This document shows positions 6,810-14,042 of a stretch of DNA of 19,951 bases, piece by piece. A model generated the notes under the pieces. That model ran no database searches, was not told where the DNA came from, and saw only the letters and a program-made list of their open reading frames with translations. Origin of the DNA: JBKDZR01 sp047971485 (GTDB lineage: Bacteria; Pseudomonadota; Alphaproteobacteria; Rhodobacterales; Rhodobacteraceae); assembly GCA_047971485.1 (NCBI GenBank), contig JBKDZR010000039.1, positions 1 to 19,951 of the forward strand. Reading direction: 5' to 3'. The translations under genes were made by a program, and so were the position numbers. Numbering within the stretch: the stretch's first letter is position 1; each line of letters opens with the position of its first letter.

Positions 6810-7712
6810 ATGAGCAATACCAGCAGTTACGCGAACCTTCCCGCCCCCAGTCCGGAGCAGGGTCTCAACCGCTACCTGCAGGAGATCCGCAAATTCCCGA
6901 TGCTGGAACCGGAAGAGGAATACATGCTGGCCAAGCGCTGGGTCGATCACCAGGACACTGGCGCCGCCCATCAGATGGTCACCAGCCACCTGCGCCTGGC
7001 GGCCAAGATCGCCATGGGCTATCGCGGCTATGGCCTACCCCAGGCCGAGGTGATTTCCGAGGCCAATGTCGGACTGATGCAGGCGGTCAAGCGCTTCGAT
7101 CCCGAAAAGGGCTTTCGCCTGGCCACTTACGCCATGTGGTGGATCCGCGCCTCGATCCAGGAATATATCCTGCGGTCCTGGAGCCTGGTGAAACTTGGCA
7201 CGACCAGCGCCCAGAAGAAGTTGTTCTTCAACCTGCGTAAGGCCAAGAACCGCATCGGCGCGCTGGAAGAGGGCGATCTGCGCCCGGAAAACGTGGCCCG
7301 GATCGCCAACGACCTGAATGTGTCCGAGGAAGAGGTCATCTCGATGAACCGCCGGCTTTCCGGCGGCGATGCCTCGCTGAATGCCATGGTCGGCAGTGAG
7401 GATGACAGCGCCACCCAATGGCAGGACTGGCTGGAAGATGAGCAGGCCGATCAGGCTTCGGATTACGCTGAGGCCGATGAACTGTCCGTGCGCCGCGAGT
7501 TGCTGGAAGATGCGATGGGCGTGCTGAACGATCGTGAGCGGGACATTCTGACCCAGCGCCGTCTGCAGGATCAGCCCGTGACGCTGGAGGACCTGTCGGC
7601 GCAATACGGGGTCAGCCGCGAACGCATCCGCCAAATCGAGGTGCGGGCATTTGAAAAGCTGCAGGCGCGGATGCGCAGCATGGCCGGCGAAAAGGGACTG
7701 ATGGGGGCCTGA
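6810..7712 (+). CDS. rpoH: RNA polymerase heat-shock sigma factor RpoH
   Basis: A 300-residue sigma-70-family protein that directs RNA polymerase to heat-shock and stress promoters. It has region 2 (KRFDPEKGFRLATYAMWWIR, about residues 93-112), the diagnostic RpoH box QKKLFFNLR at 135-143, and region 4 with a helix-turn-helix (VSRERIRQIEVRAFEKLQ) near the C-terminus. The N-terminus (NLPAPSPEQGLNRYLQEIRKFP) is typical of the alphaproteobacterial RpoH-I group. The ATG at 6810 is poorly served by a Shine-Dalgarno sequence; translation may depend on mRNA structure, as for other rpoH genes. It follows the rluD-like gene by 123 nt on the same strand. Confidence 0.97.
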   Translation: MSNTSSYANLPAPSPEQGLNRYLQEIRKFPMLEPEEEYMLAKRWVDHQDTGAAHQMVTSHLRLAAKIAMGYRGYGLPQAEVISEANVGLMQAVKRFDPEKGFRLATYAMWWIRASIQEYILRSWSLVKLGTTSAQKKLFFNLRKAKNRIGALEEGDLRPENVARIANDLNVSEEEVISMNRRLSGGDASLNAMVGSEDDSATQWQDWLEDEQADQASDYAEADELSVRRELLEDAMGVLNDRERDILTQRRLQDQPVTLEDLSAQYGVSRERIRQIEVRAFEKLQARMRSMAGEKGLMGA

Positions 7713-7784
7713 GGGGTCGACTGACCGGCGGGGCCTTTGCTCTGGCCGTGTGACGCGCGGCTGCTGCGGTCTGCCGGCCCTGTC

Positions 7785-8213
7785 TCAGTGCCCGATCGAG
7801 GGGTGATCGGTCAGGCATTCCGAATGGTGGCGCAGCACCTCCAACACCTTGCAATCGGCTGACCGGCCGCCGCTGCAGGACTGGATCATGCGTTGCAATT
7901 CGGTGCGCAGGGCTTCCAGTCGGGCGATCCGTTGTTCAACATGGTGCAGATGCCGCCGGGCGATGGCGTCGGCCTCATGGCAGGGGCGGTTGGGCTGGTC
8001 GCCAAGGTCCAGCAATTCCCGGATCGCTTCCAGCGTGAAGCCCAGCTGCCGAGCATGGCGGATAAAGGACAGCCGGTCCATATCGGTCGGTCCATAGCGC
8101 CGTTGCCCGCCTGCCGTACGGTCGGGGTCTGGCATCAGCCCGATTTGTTCATAATAGCGAATGGTCTGCACCTTGGTGCCGGTCCCTTTCGCCAGATCCC
8201 CGATTGTCTGCAT
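7785..8213 (-). CDS. MerR-family transcriptional regulator, heavy-metal (CadR/PbrR/ZntR) type
   Basis: A 142-residue regulator. The N-terminal winged HTH runs TIGDLAKGTGTKVQTIRYYE through GQRRYGPTDMDRLSFIRHAR, and a long dimerisation helix spans about residues 80-112. Cys78, Cys113 and Cys121 occupy the places of the metal-binding cysteines of CadR/PbrR/ZntR sensors (Cys at the helix start, then CSGGRSADC); Cys133 is additional. This predicts activation of an efflux gene by Cd, Pb or Zn, but no efflux gene is in the window. ATG 8213 is chosen for GAGG 5 nt upstream; an adjacent ATG at 8216 is the alternative. It is convergent with rpoH. Confidence 0.9.
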   Translation of the reverse strand: MQTIGDLAKGTGTKVQTIRYYEQIGLMPDPDRTAGGQRRYGPTDMDRLSFIRHARQLGFTLEAIRELLDLGDQPNRPCHEADAIARRHLHHVEQRIARLEALRTELQRMIQSCSGGRSADCKVLEVLRHHSECLTDHPSIGH

Positions 8214-8445
8214 CATTGCCTCGTTACAGATCCCGTTCATCCGGGCAGGCGGTGACGGCGTTGCCCGCACAGGCCTGCTTGTATCGCCCGACGATCTTAT
8301 TGGGATCCGCGTATCAGACGGTCCCGTTCCGATGTCACGCCGGTGCCGTGCCACTTTGAAGGTCTGATCTTCTTTTGCCAGCCCTATTCGACTGATTGTG
8401 TAGGGTTTTTTCCTAAAATCTGCCCTTGTTCTTGCGTGTCCCGGG

Positions 8446-9855
8446 CTAACCGTCCAGCGAATAGGGCAGGGTGTCGCGCCGGTTGGGGTTGATGCTCAGC
8501 CGGCGTTCCAGTGGCGGGACCGAGCGTTGATGACAGGTCCTGCGTTCACAGATCCGGCACGAAATCCCGAAGGGCTCGAAGGCCCGGGGGCTTTCGTGGG
8601 GCATGTCGTCGGCATAGACCAGGGCGCCGGCGTGGCGCACCTCACAGCCCAACCCGATGGCATAGCGCTGAACCGGGGCGTGAAAGTGGCCCCCCGGTTT
8701 CGACACGTCCCGCGCCAGGCAAAAATACCGGATCCCGTCGGGGGTTTCGCCCAACTGGCGCAGGAACCGGCCCGGTGTTTCAAAGGCCCGGTGTACGTTC
8801 CACAGCGGGCAGGCGCCCCCGTAGCGCGCGAATTGCAGGCGGGTGGCGCTGTGGCGCTTGGTGATCGTGCCGGCTTGGTCGACACGGACGAAGTAAAAGG
8901 GGATGCCTTTATGCCCGGGACGCTGCAAGGTCGACAACCTGTGGGCGACCTGTTCAAACGAGGCACCGAACAGATCTGTCAGCCGTTCCAGATCGTGGCG
9001 GGTGTCGCGGGCGGCAGCCAGGAACCGCCCATAGGGCAGCAAGGCCGCGCCGGCAAAGTAATTGGCCAGCCCGACCCGGGCGATGCCCCGCGCCTCGTCC
9101 GAGGAAAAGCGGGCCAGATCAAGGGTGGCGTCCAGCAGATCGCTTTGGGTCAGCAGCGCGATCTGGTGCAGCATCTGAAAGCTTTGGGTCGAGGCCGGGC
9201 TGCGGTGGCTGAGGGTCAGATCGCCGCTGGCCGCATCATAGGCGCGCAGCGGCACATCGCGCCCGGTCCGGACCGTGACGCCCAGTGCGGACAGCGCCCC
9301 GGCCGCCGCCCGGGCGGTATCCCCGTCCCCGGTTTCCAGGTGGTGCTGTGCGAACCGCTCGGCTGCGCGATCGACCGCGTCGATGTAATTGTCGCAATAG
9401 TGGAAAAAATCCCGGACCTCTTCCCAGGGGCTGGTCAGCGCACCGCCGCCCCCTTGTCCCAGTGCCTCGTCCAGCGAGGCCAGCCGTTCATGGCTTTGGC
9501 GATAGGCGCGGTGCAGTTCCAGAAAGGCCCGCGCCAGTCCCGGGGCATTCGCAGCCACCAGCCGCAGATCGGCCAGGCCCGGGGGCGCGTCGCTGAACAG
9601 CGGGTCGGCCAGGGCCTCGCGGATGTCGGTGACCAGGCGCTCGGCCTCACCGGCGGACAATTCGGTGATGTCGATGCCAAATTCGCTGGCCAGGGCCATC
9701 AGCACGCCAGTGGAAACCGGGCGGTTGTTGTTCTCCATCTGGTTGAGATAGGGCAGCGATACGCCCAGCTTGGCGGCAAAGCCCTTTTGCGTCAGCTCCA
9801 GCTTGCGGCGCAGGTCGCGCAGTTTTGCCCCTGCATACAGTTTCTGCGCCGCCAT
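8446..9855 (-). CDS. pccR: Short-chain fatty acyl-CoA regulator (ScfR family, PccR-like)
   Basis: A 469-residue DNA-binding regulator. An XRE-type HTH covers residues 9-65 (LRDLRRKLELTQKGFAAKLG, then VSLPYLNQMENNNRP). The middle part is related to the IrrE/M78 fold, but the protease HExxH is replaced by MLHQIAL. The C-terminal ScfR domain ends with a conserved Cys cluster, CRICERRTC. In Rhodobacter sphaeroides the homologue PccR controls propionyl-CoA assimilation genes, which fits the pccB/pccA/scpA neighbours. A strong GGAGG precedes the ATG by 5 nt. It lies 58 nt downstream of the MFS gene on the same strand, so the two may be co-transcribed. The symbol is by synteny and family. Confidence 0.9.
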   Translation of the reverse strand: MAAQKLYAGAKLRDLRRKLELTQKGFAAKLGVSLPYLNQMENNNRPVSTGVLMALASEFGIDITELSAGEAERLVTDIREALADPLFSDAPPGLADLRLVAANAPGLARAFLELHRAYRQSHERLASLDEALGQGGGGALTSPWEEVRDFFHYCDNYIDAVDRAAERFAQHHLETGDGDTARAAAGALSALGVTVRTGRDVPLRAYDAASGDLTLSHRSPASTQSFQMLHQIALLTQSDLLDATLDLARFSSDEARGIARVGLANYFAGAALLPYGRFLAAARDTRHDLERLTDLFGASFEQVAHRLSTLQRPGHKGIPFYFVRVDQAGTITKRHSATRLQFARYGGACPLWNVHRAFETPGRFLRQLGETPDGIRYFCLARDVSKPGGHFHAPVQRYAIGLGCEVRHAGALVYADDMPHESPRAFEPFGISCRICERRTCHQRSVPPLERRLSINPNRRDTLPYSLDG

Positions 9856-9913
9856 TGGATCCTCCGCCTGATCTGTCGGCCTGCCTGTCGGGGCCCGGCA
9901 TGGCCCCTCTTTG

Positions 9914-11131
9914 TCAGCGGCCGCGCAGTTGCCGGGCGCGCCAGCGTACGATCTGGATGGCGCCGATGGACAACAGCGAGGACACGAACATCACCCACAA
10001 CAGCGGATAGGCGCCGGTTTCCGGGGCCAACAGCCCGCCAGCCAGGGCGGCCAAAGCGGCGCCCCCGCCGATCATCATCGCGCCGCCCAGCCCCGATGCG
10101 GTGCCGGCCAGATGCGGTCGGACCGACAGCATCCCGGCCGTGGCATTGGGCATGACCATGCCGTTGCCAAAGCCGACCACACACATGAAGCCGAAAAAGA
10201 CGTTAAGGTCCGCGAAGCCAAGGTAAAAGACCAGCAGCGACAGGGCCAGGCCGCCCGTGGTCACGATGGTCCCGGCCAGACACATGGCATTCAGGCCCAT
10301 CCGCACCGACAGCCGTCCGGACAGGAAATTGCCAAGGGCATAGCCCAGGGCCGGCGCGCCGAAATACAGGCCCAGTTTCGCCGGGCTGAGTCCGAAGACG
10401 ACGGTGCCGACAAAGGGGGCGCCGCCCAGATAGGCAAAGAACGTGCCGGAGGAAAACATCAGGGCCGAGGCATAGCCCCAAAAGCGAGGAGAGCGCAGAA
10501 GCTCGGGCAATCCACCGGTTTTCTTGCTGGCTTTCTGTCCCAGATTGGCCGCAGTTTCGCCCAGATCGTACCAGACCAGCACCATCACGATCCCGCCGGC
10601 GATCAGCATGAAGATGAAATTGGCCTTCCAGCCGAAGAGCTGTTCCAGCGCGCCGCCCAAAAGCGGGCTGACCATGGGGATCAGGGCCATGCCCATCGTC
10701 ACATAACCCAGCATTGAGGCGGATTGCTCGGGCGGGAACATGTCGCGGACAATGGCACGCGACAGCACCATTCCGGCGGCGATCACCGCCTGGGCCATGC
10801 GAAAGGCCAGAAAAATCTCGATGGTCGGGGCCAGAACCGCGCCCAGCGTGGCCAGCATGAACAGCCCCAGCGCGCCCAGGATGATCGGCCGGCGGCCGTA
10901 TCGATCCGACAGCGACCCGATCAGCATTTGCAGCAGGGCACTGGCCGCCAGGTAGAGCGACACGGACAGTTGCACCAGCCGGTAATTCGTCTCGAAATAG
11001 ATGGCCATATTCGGCATCGAGGGCAGAAATATGTTCATCACACCGGCCTGCAGACCGGCCAGGATGACAAGTGTGAAAATATGCGGTGGTGTGGACCGGT
11101 CGAGAAAGCGAACGGAGGGGGCGCTGGACAT
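9914..11131 (-). CDS. Bcr/CflA-type MFS efflux transporter
   Basis: A 405-residue inner-membrane protein with about 12 hydrophobic segments. It has the MFS loop 2-3 motif GSLSDRYGRRPIILG near residue 70 and RAIVRDMFPPEQSASMLGYV between helices 4 and 5, both typical of Bcr/CflA multidrug exporters. The true substrate is unknown. I chose ATG 11131 (MSSAPSVRFLDRST) because relatives start this way. ATG 11167 would add 12 residues; neither has a good ribosome site. It is divergent from pccB and directly upstream of the regulator gene, so it may belong to the propionate regulon. Confidence 0.9.
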   Translation of the reverse strand: MSSAPSVRFLDRSTPPHIFTLVILAGLQAGVMNIFLPSMPNMAIYFETNYRLVQLSVSLYLAASALLQMLIGSLSDRYGRRPIILGALGLFMLATLGAVLAPTIEIFLAFRMAQAVIAAGMVLSRAIVRDMFPPEQSASMLGYVTMGMALIPMVSPLLGGALEQLFGWKANFIFMLIAGGIVMVLVWYDLGETAANLGQKASKKTGGLPELLRSPRFWGYASALMFSSGTFFAYLGGAPFVGTVVFGLSPAKLGLYFGAPALGYALGNFLSGRLSVRMGLNAMCLAGTIVTTGGLALSLLVFYLGFADLNVFFGFMCVVGFGNGMVMPNATAGMLSVRPHLAGTASGLGGAMMIGGGAALAALAGGLLAPETGAYPLLWVMFVSSLLSIGAIQIVRWRARQLRGR

Positions 11132-11189
11132 AGATCGGGGGTAGACCCGGGGGCGCGGAATGTCCATCCAAAACTCGGCTGAAGGGGTG

Positions 11190-11260
11190 TTTGCAGTTTT
11201 TCAACTTTGCAGTCCCTGCGGTCTATTGATTTGCAAATTTTCGCAATTTCGCTTTGCACC
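11190..11260. promoter_or_regulatory. Cluster of TTTGCAAA-like half-sites, candidate PccR operator
   Basis: Between the MFS and pccB starts lie one perfect palindrome TTTGCAAA (11230-11237) and near copies TTTGCAGT (11190-11197 and 11206-11213), TTCGCAAT (11240-11247) and TTTGCACC (11253-11260). TTTTCAAC (11198-11205) between the first two is also similar. From memory, PccR of R. sphaeroides recognises paired TTTGCAAA palindromes. The spacing here does not match the published pair exactly: GC centres are 16, 10 and 13 nt apart. The site is ideally placed to control both divergent units. Confidence 0.6.
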
Positions 11261-11309
11261 TGCAGCATGCGCCTTTAAGGTCGGTCGAAATCAACTGGTG
11301 GGGCCGCCG

Positions 11310-12842
11310 ATGAAAGACATCCTGCAGGAACTGGACCGGCTTCGCGCGGAAGCCCAGGTCGGGGGCGGCATGCGCCGGATCGAGGCCCAGCATCAGCGTG
11401 GCAAGCTGACGGCGCGGGAGCGGGTCGAACTGTTGCTCGATACCGGGTCCTTCGAAGAATTCGACATGTTCGTCACCCATCGCAGCACCGATTTCGGCAT
11501 GCAGGATCAGAAGATCGCCGGCGATGGGGTGATCACCGGCTGGGGCACGATCAATGGCCGTCAGGTCTATGTGTTCAGCCAGGATTTCACCGTGTTCGGC
11601 GGGTCGTTGTCGGCCACCCACGCGCGCAAGATCTGCAAGATCATGGATATGGCGGTACAGAATGGCGCACCGGTGATCGGGCTGAACGATTCCGGTGGCG
11701 CGCGCATCCAGGAAGGGGTGGACAGCCTGGCGGGCTATGCCGAGGTTTTCCAGCGCAACGTCATGGCCTCGGGGGTGGTGCCGCAGATCAGCGTCATCAT
11801 GGGGCCCTGTGCAGGGGGTGCGGTCTATTCCCCAGCGATGACGGACTTCATTTTCATGGTGCGCGACAGTTCCTACATGTTCGTGACCGGTCCCGATGTG
11901 GTCAAGACCGTCACCAACGAAGTCGTCACCGCCGAGGAACTGGGCGGCGCCACGACCCATACCCGCAAGTCCAGCGTTGCCGACGGGGCCTTTGACGATG
12001 ATGTCGTCGCCCTGTCCGAGATCCGCCGCCTGTTCGATTTCCTGCCGCTGAACAATCGTTCCGGCGTGCCGGTGCGGCCCTTCTTCGATGATCCCGCGCG
12101 GGTGGAACCCAGCCTCGATACGCTGATCCCGGACAATCCGAACACGCCCTATGATATGGCGGAACTGATCCTGAAACTCGCCGATGAGGGCGATTTCTAC
12201 GAGATCCAGGAAGACTACGCCAAGAATATCATGACCGGCTTCATCCGCATCGAGGGCCGAACCGTGGGCGTTGTCGCCAACCAACCCATGGTGCTGGCCG
12301 GCTGCCTGGATATCGACAGCTCGCGCAAAGCAGCCCGTTTCGTGCGCTTTTGCGATGCCTTTGAAATCCCGATCCTGACCCTGGTCGACGTGCCCGGCTT
12401 CCTGCCCGGGACAGGCCAGGAATATGGCGGCGTGATCAAGCATGGGGCGAAGCTGCTCTTCGCTTATGGCGAGGCGACGGTGCCCAAGGTGACGGTGATC
12501 ACCCGCAAGGCCTATGGCGGGGCCTATGACGTGATGGCCTCAAAGCACCTGCGTGGTGATTTCAACTATGCCTGGCCCACCGCCGAGATCGCTGTGATGG
12601 GCGCAAAAGGCGCGACCGAGATCCTCTATCGTTCGGAACTGGGTGATCCCGCCAAGATCGCAGCGCGGACCAGGGATTACGAAGACCGCTTCGCCAACCC
12701 CTTCGTCGCCGCCGAACGGGGCTTCATCGACGAGGTGATCATGCCCCAGTCCACACGGCGCCGGGTGGCCCGGGCCTTTGCCTCTTTGCGCGGCAAGAAA
12801 CAGGATAACCCATGGAAAAAGCACGGAAATATCCCGCTTTAA
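11310..12842 (+). CDS. pccB: Propionyl-CoA carboxylase beta subunit (carboxyltransferase)
   Basis: A 510-residue carboxyltransferase that moves the carboxyl group from biotin to propionyl-CoA, giving (S)-methylmalonyl-CoA. Both crotonase-like halves are present. The acyl-CoA-binding GGSLSATHARKI and DSGGARIQEGVDSLAGYAEV are in the first; GFLPGTGQEYGG and KAYGGAYDVM are in the second. It ends NPWKKHGNIPL, the usual PccB tail. The length is exactly typical. The ATG at 11310 has GGGG 6 nt before it. It is the first rightward gene of the block and has the half-site cluster upstream. Confidence 0.97.
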   Translation: MKDILQELDRLRAEAQVGGGMRRIEAQHQRGKLTARERVELLLDTGSFEEFDMFVTHRSTDFGMQDQKIAGDGVITGWGTINGRQVYVFSQDFTVFGGSLSATHARKICKIMDMAVQNGAPVIGLNDSGGARIQEGVDSLAGYAEVFQRNVMASGVVPQISVIMGPCAGGAVYSPAMTDFIFMVRDSSYMFVTGPDVVKTVTNEVVTAEELGGATTHTRKSSVADGAFDDDVVALSEIRRLFDFLPLNNRSGVPVRPFFDDPARVEPSLDTLIPDNPNTPYDMAELILKLADEGDFYEIQEDYAKNIMTGFIRIEGRTVGVVANQPMVLAGCLDIDSSRKAARFVRFCDAFEIPILTLVDVPGFLPGTGQEYGGVIKHGAKLLFAYGEATVPKVTVITRKAYGGAYDVMASKHLRGDFNYAWPTAEIAVMGAKGATEILYRSELGDPAKIAARTRDYEDRFANPFVAAERGFIDEVIMPQSTRRRVARAFASLRGKKQDNPWKKHGNIPL

Positions 12843-12844
12843 GG

Positions 12845-13062
12845 ATGTCGTTCACCATGCCCGGCCATGATCCTTCTGATATGCTGTCCCCCTGGCGTGG
12901 CCGCAGGGCCGCGGTACGCGGGCCTGCCGGACCCAACGGTTCGGGCCGCGTCAGCGGTGCGAACGGGCGGGAGGGCCCCCTTCCCGGGGGGATCTGGGCA
13001 TGAACGCGGCCTATCACCTCATTGCCGGCGCCCCCCGGATCGGATCAGAGGTCCCATGCTGA
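12845..13062 (+). other. Two very small overlapping frames between pccB and the next gene (doubtful)
   Basis: Frame one runs 12845-13003 (52 codons). Its TGA overlaps the ATG of a 20-codon frame at 13000-13062 (ATGA), and that frame's stop overlaps the start of the 119-residue gene at 13056. The 20-codon frame encodes MNAAYHLIAGAPRIGSEVPC and has a G-rich run before it. The 52-codon frame is Gly/Arg/Pro-rich and looks like chance translation of GC-rich DNA. A CCCCC/GGGGG hairpin (12976-12990) precedes the second start. This may be a coupled leader or may be nothing. Confidence 0.2.
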
Positions 13063-13415
13063 AACACCGAGGTTTTCCCGGGCGTCTGCCCGGCACCGAC
13101 TTTCAGTTCACGGTACGGCGTGCCAACCCCAAGGGGGCGACGCCCCTGGTGGCGCGCGAACGGTTTCGGGATCGCCGGGCCCCTGATCGTGCTGCGGATG
13201 AAGGGTTCCTGGCCGCGCTTTGGGCCCATTTCGGCGATGCGCCCTTTGAGCGCGGCAATCTGGATGCCGGGCGCCTGTCCTGGCTGCTGGGGCGCGAGGT
13301 CCTGCCCGTCGAGGACCCGTTCGATCCGACCAGCTATGAGGCCTTGTTGCGTGTCGATGCCGACGCGGCCCGGCAGAGCTTTCCGGGCCTGCTTGACGAC
13401 CCCGAGGGGTACTGA
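13056..13415 (+). CDS. Hypothetical protein in the pcc locus
   Basis: A 119-residue soluble protein that I do not recognise, beginning MLKHRGFPGRLPGTDFQF. It is rich in Arg and Asp, has no signal peptide or membrane segment, and ends with SYEALLRVDADAARQSFPGL. The start has AGAGG 5 nt upstream; longer in-frame extensions to 12867 are GC-rich low-complexity sequence and were rejected. Its place between pccB and pccA on the same strand suggests shared transcription with pccB, but nothing in the sequence reveals a biochemical role. Confidence 0.7.
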   Translation: MLKHRGFPGRLPGTDFQFTVRRANPKGATPLVARERFRDRRAPDRAADEGFLAALWAHFGDAPFERGNLDAGRLSWLLGREVLPVEDPFDPTSYEALLRVDADAARQSFPGLLDDPEGY

Positions 13416-13506
13416 GATGCATCCCGCCGGCCCCCCTGCGCCGATCCGCCGGACCCGGCCCCTGCCGTCGGGTCAATGGGCAAGATCCGGCACCAACCGG
13501 TCGATA

Positions 13507-13535
13507 TTGATAATTTTCCTTGTTTCCGGCGCAAT
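13507..13535 (+). promoter_or_regulatory. Candidate promoter of the lipoprotein gene
   Basis: TTGATA (13507-13512) and CGCAAT (13530-13535) are 17 nt apart in a short AT-rich patch about 105 nt before the lipoprotein start. It is the only such patch in the 225-nt gap. The -10 match is three of six bases, so the call rests mostly on position and local base composition. Confidence 0.3.
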
Positions 13536-13640
13536 GTGCCCCAATCTGTCTTATTGGCGAACCCTGCCGACGATGGCCGGGGGCGCGCGTCGTGAAACTG
13601 AATGCCGCCCCTTTGCATCAGGGCGGGAAAGGAATGTGAA

Positions 13641-13847
13641 ATGGCGAAACTTTCGTGGATCGTGGCAGCTGCCGGGCTGTTGGTTCTTTCGGCCTGTGGC
13701 CAGACGGATCTCGAACGGACCGCGACCGGTGCCGTCATCGGTGGGGCCGTTGGACAGGTTGTCGCCGGTGAGGCCGCAACAGGGGCGCTTATTGGTGGGG
13801 CGGCTGGCGCGACCTGCCGCAGCCTCGGGACCTGCCCGAACAACTAA
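13641..13847 (+). CDS. Small glycine-zipper lipoprotein
   Basis: A 68-residue envelope protein. A lipoprotein signal (MAKLSWIVAAAGLLVLSAC) places the lipobox LSAC at residues 16-19, so Cys19 would be acylated after cleavage. The mature part carries a glycine-zipper-like run (TGAVIGGAVG ... ATGALIGGAAGA) of the kind that packs into or against membranes, and ends with two Cys residues (CRSLGTC). ATG 13641 follows AAGGA at suitable spacing; an upstream in-frame ATG at 13602 would bury the signal. Small lipoproteins of this sort often lie in the pcc locus of relatives; function unknown. Confidence 0.85.
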   Translation: MAKLSWIVAAAGLLVLSACGQTDLERTATGAVIGGAVGQVVAGEAATGALIGGAAGATCRSLGTCPNN

Positions 13848-13872
13848 GGCCTCGTGCCTGAACACCAGCGGT

Positions 13873-13965
13873 CCGCGCCGGGTCCGGCGCGGTCCTGTGG
13901 GCCTGTGCGGCCCGGATGCTTTCCCGACAGTCCCGATCCGCTGCCCGAGCCCGCTTTTGGCGGGC
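13873..13965 (+). terminator. Three GC-rich hairpins between the lipoprotein gene and pccA
   Basis: A perfect 9-bp inverted repeat with a 2-nt centre lies at 13873-13892 (CCGCGCCGG/CCGGCGCGG), 25 nt past the lipoprotein stop. It is followed by GGGCC/GGCCC (13899-13913) and GCCCGC/GCGGGC around TTTTG (13949-13965). None has a U tract, so these are not classical intrinsic terminators. They could end or attenuate lipoprotein transcripts before pccA. Confidence 0.4.
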
Positions 13966-14042
13966 GCGTCGCTTTGTGCCGGATCCGGGCGCCCCGCCGC
14001 CCCTGTGGCGCTGATATTTCCTGAACAGAAGGGACGGTTTCC

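Noticed and set aside
8381..8412. CCCTA/TAGGG followed by a T run, resembling a plus-strand terminator
   Set aside because: The stem is only 5 bp around a 14-nt loop, and no plus-strand gene ends there.
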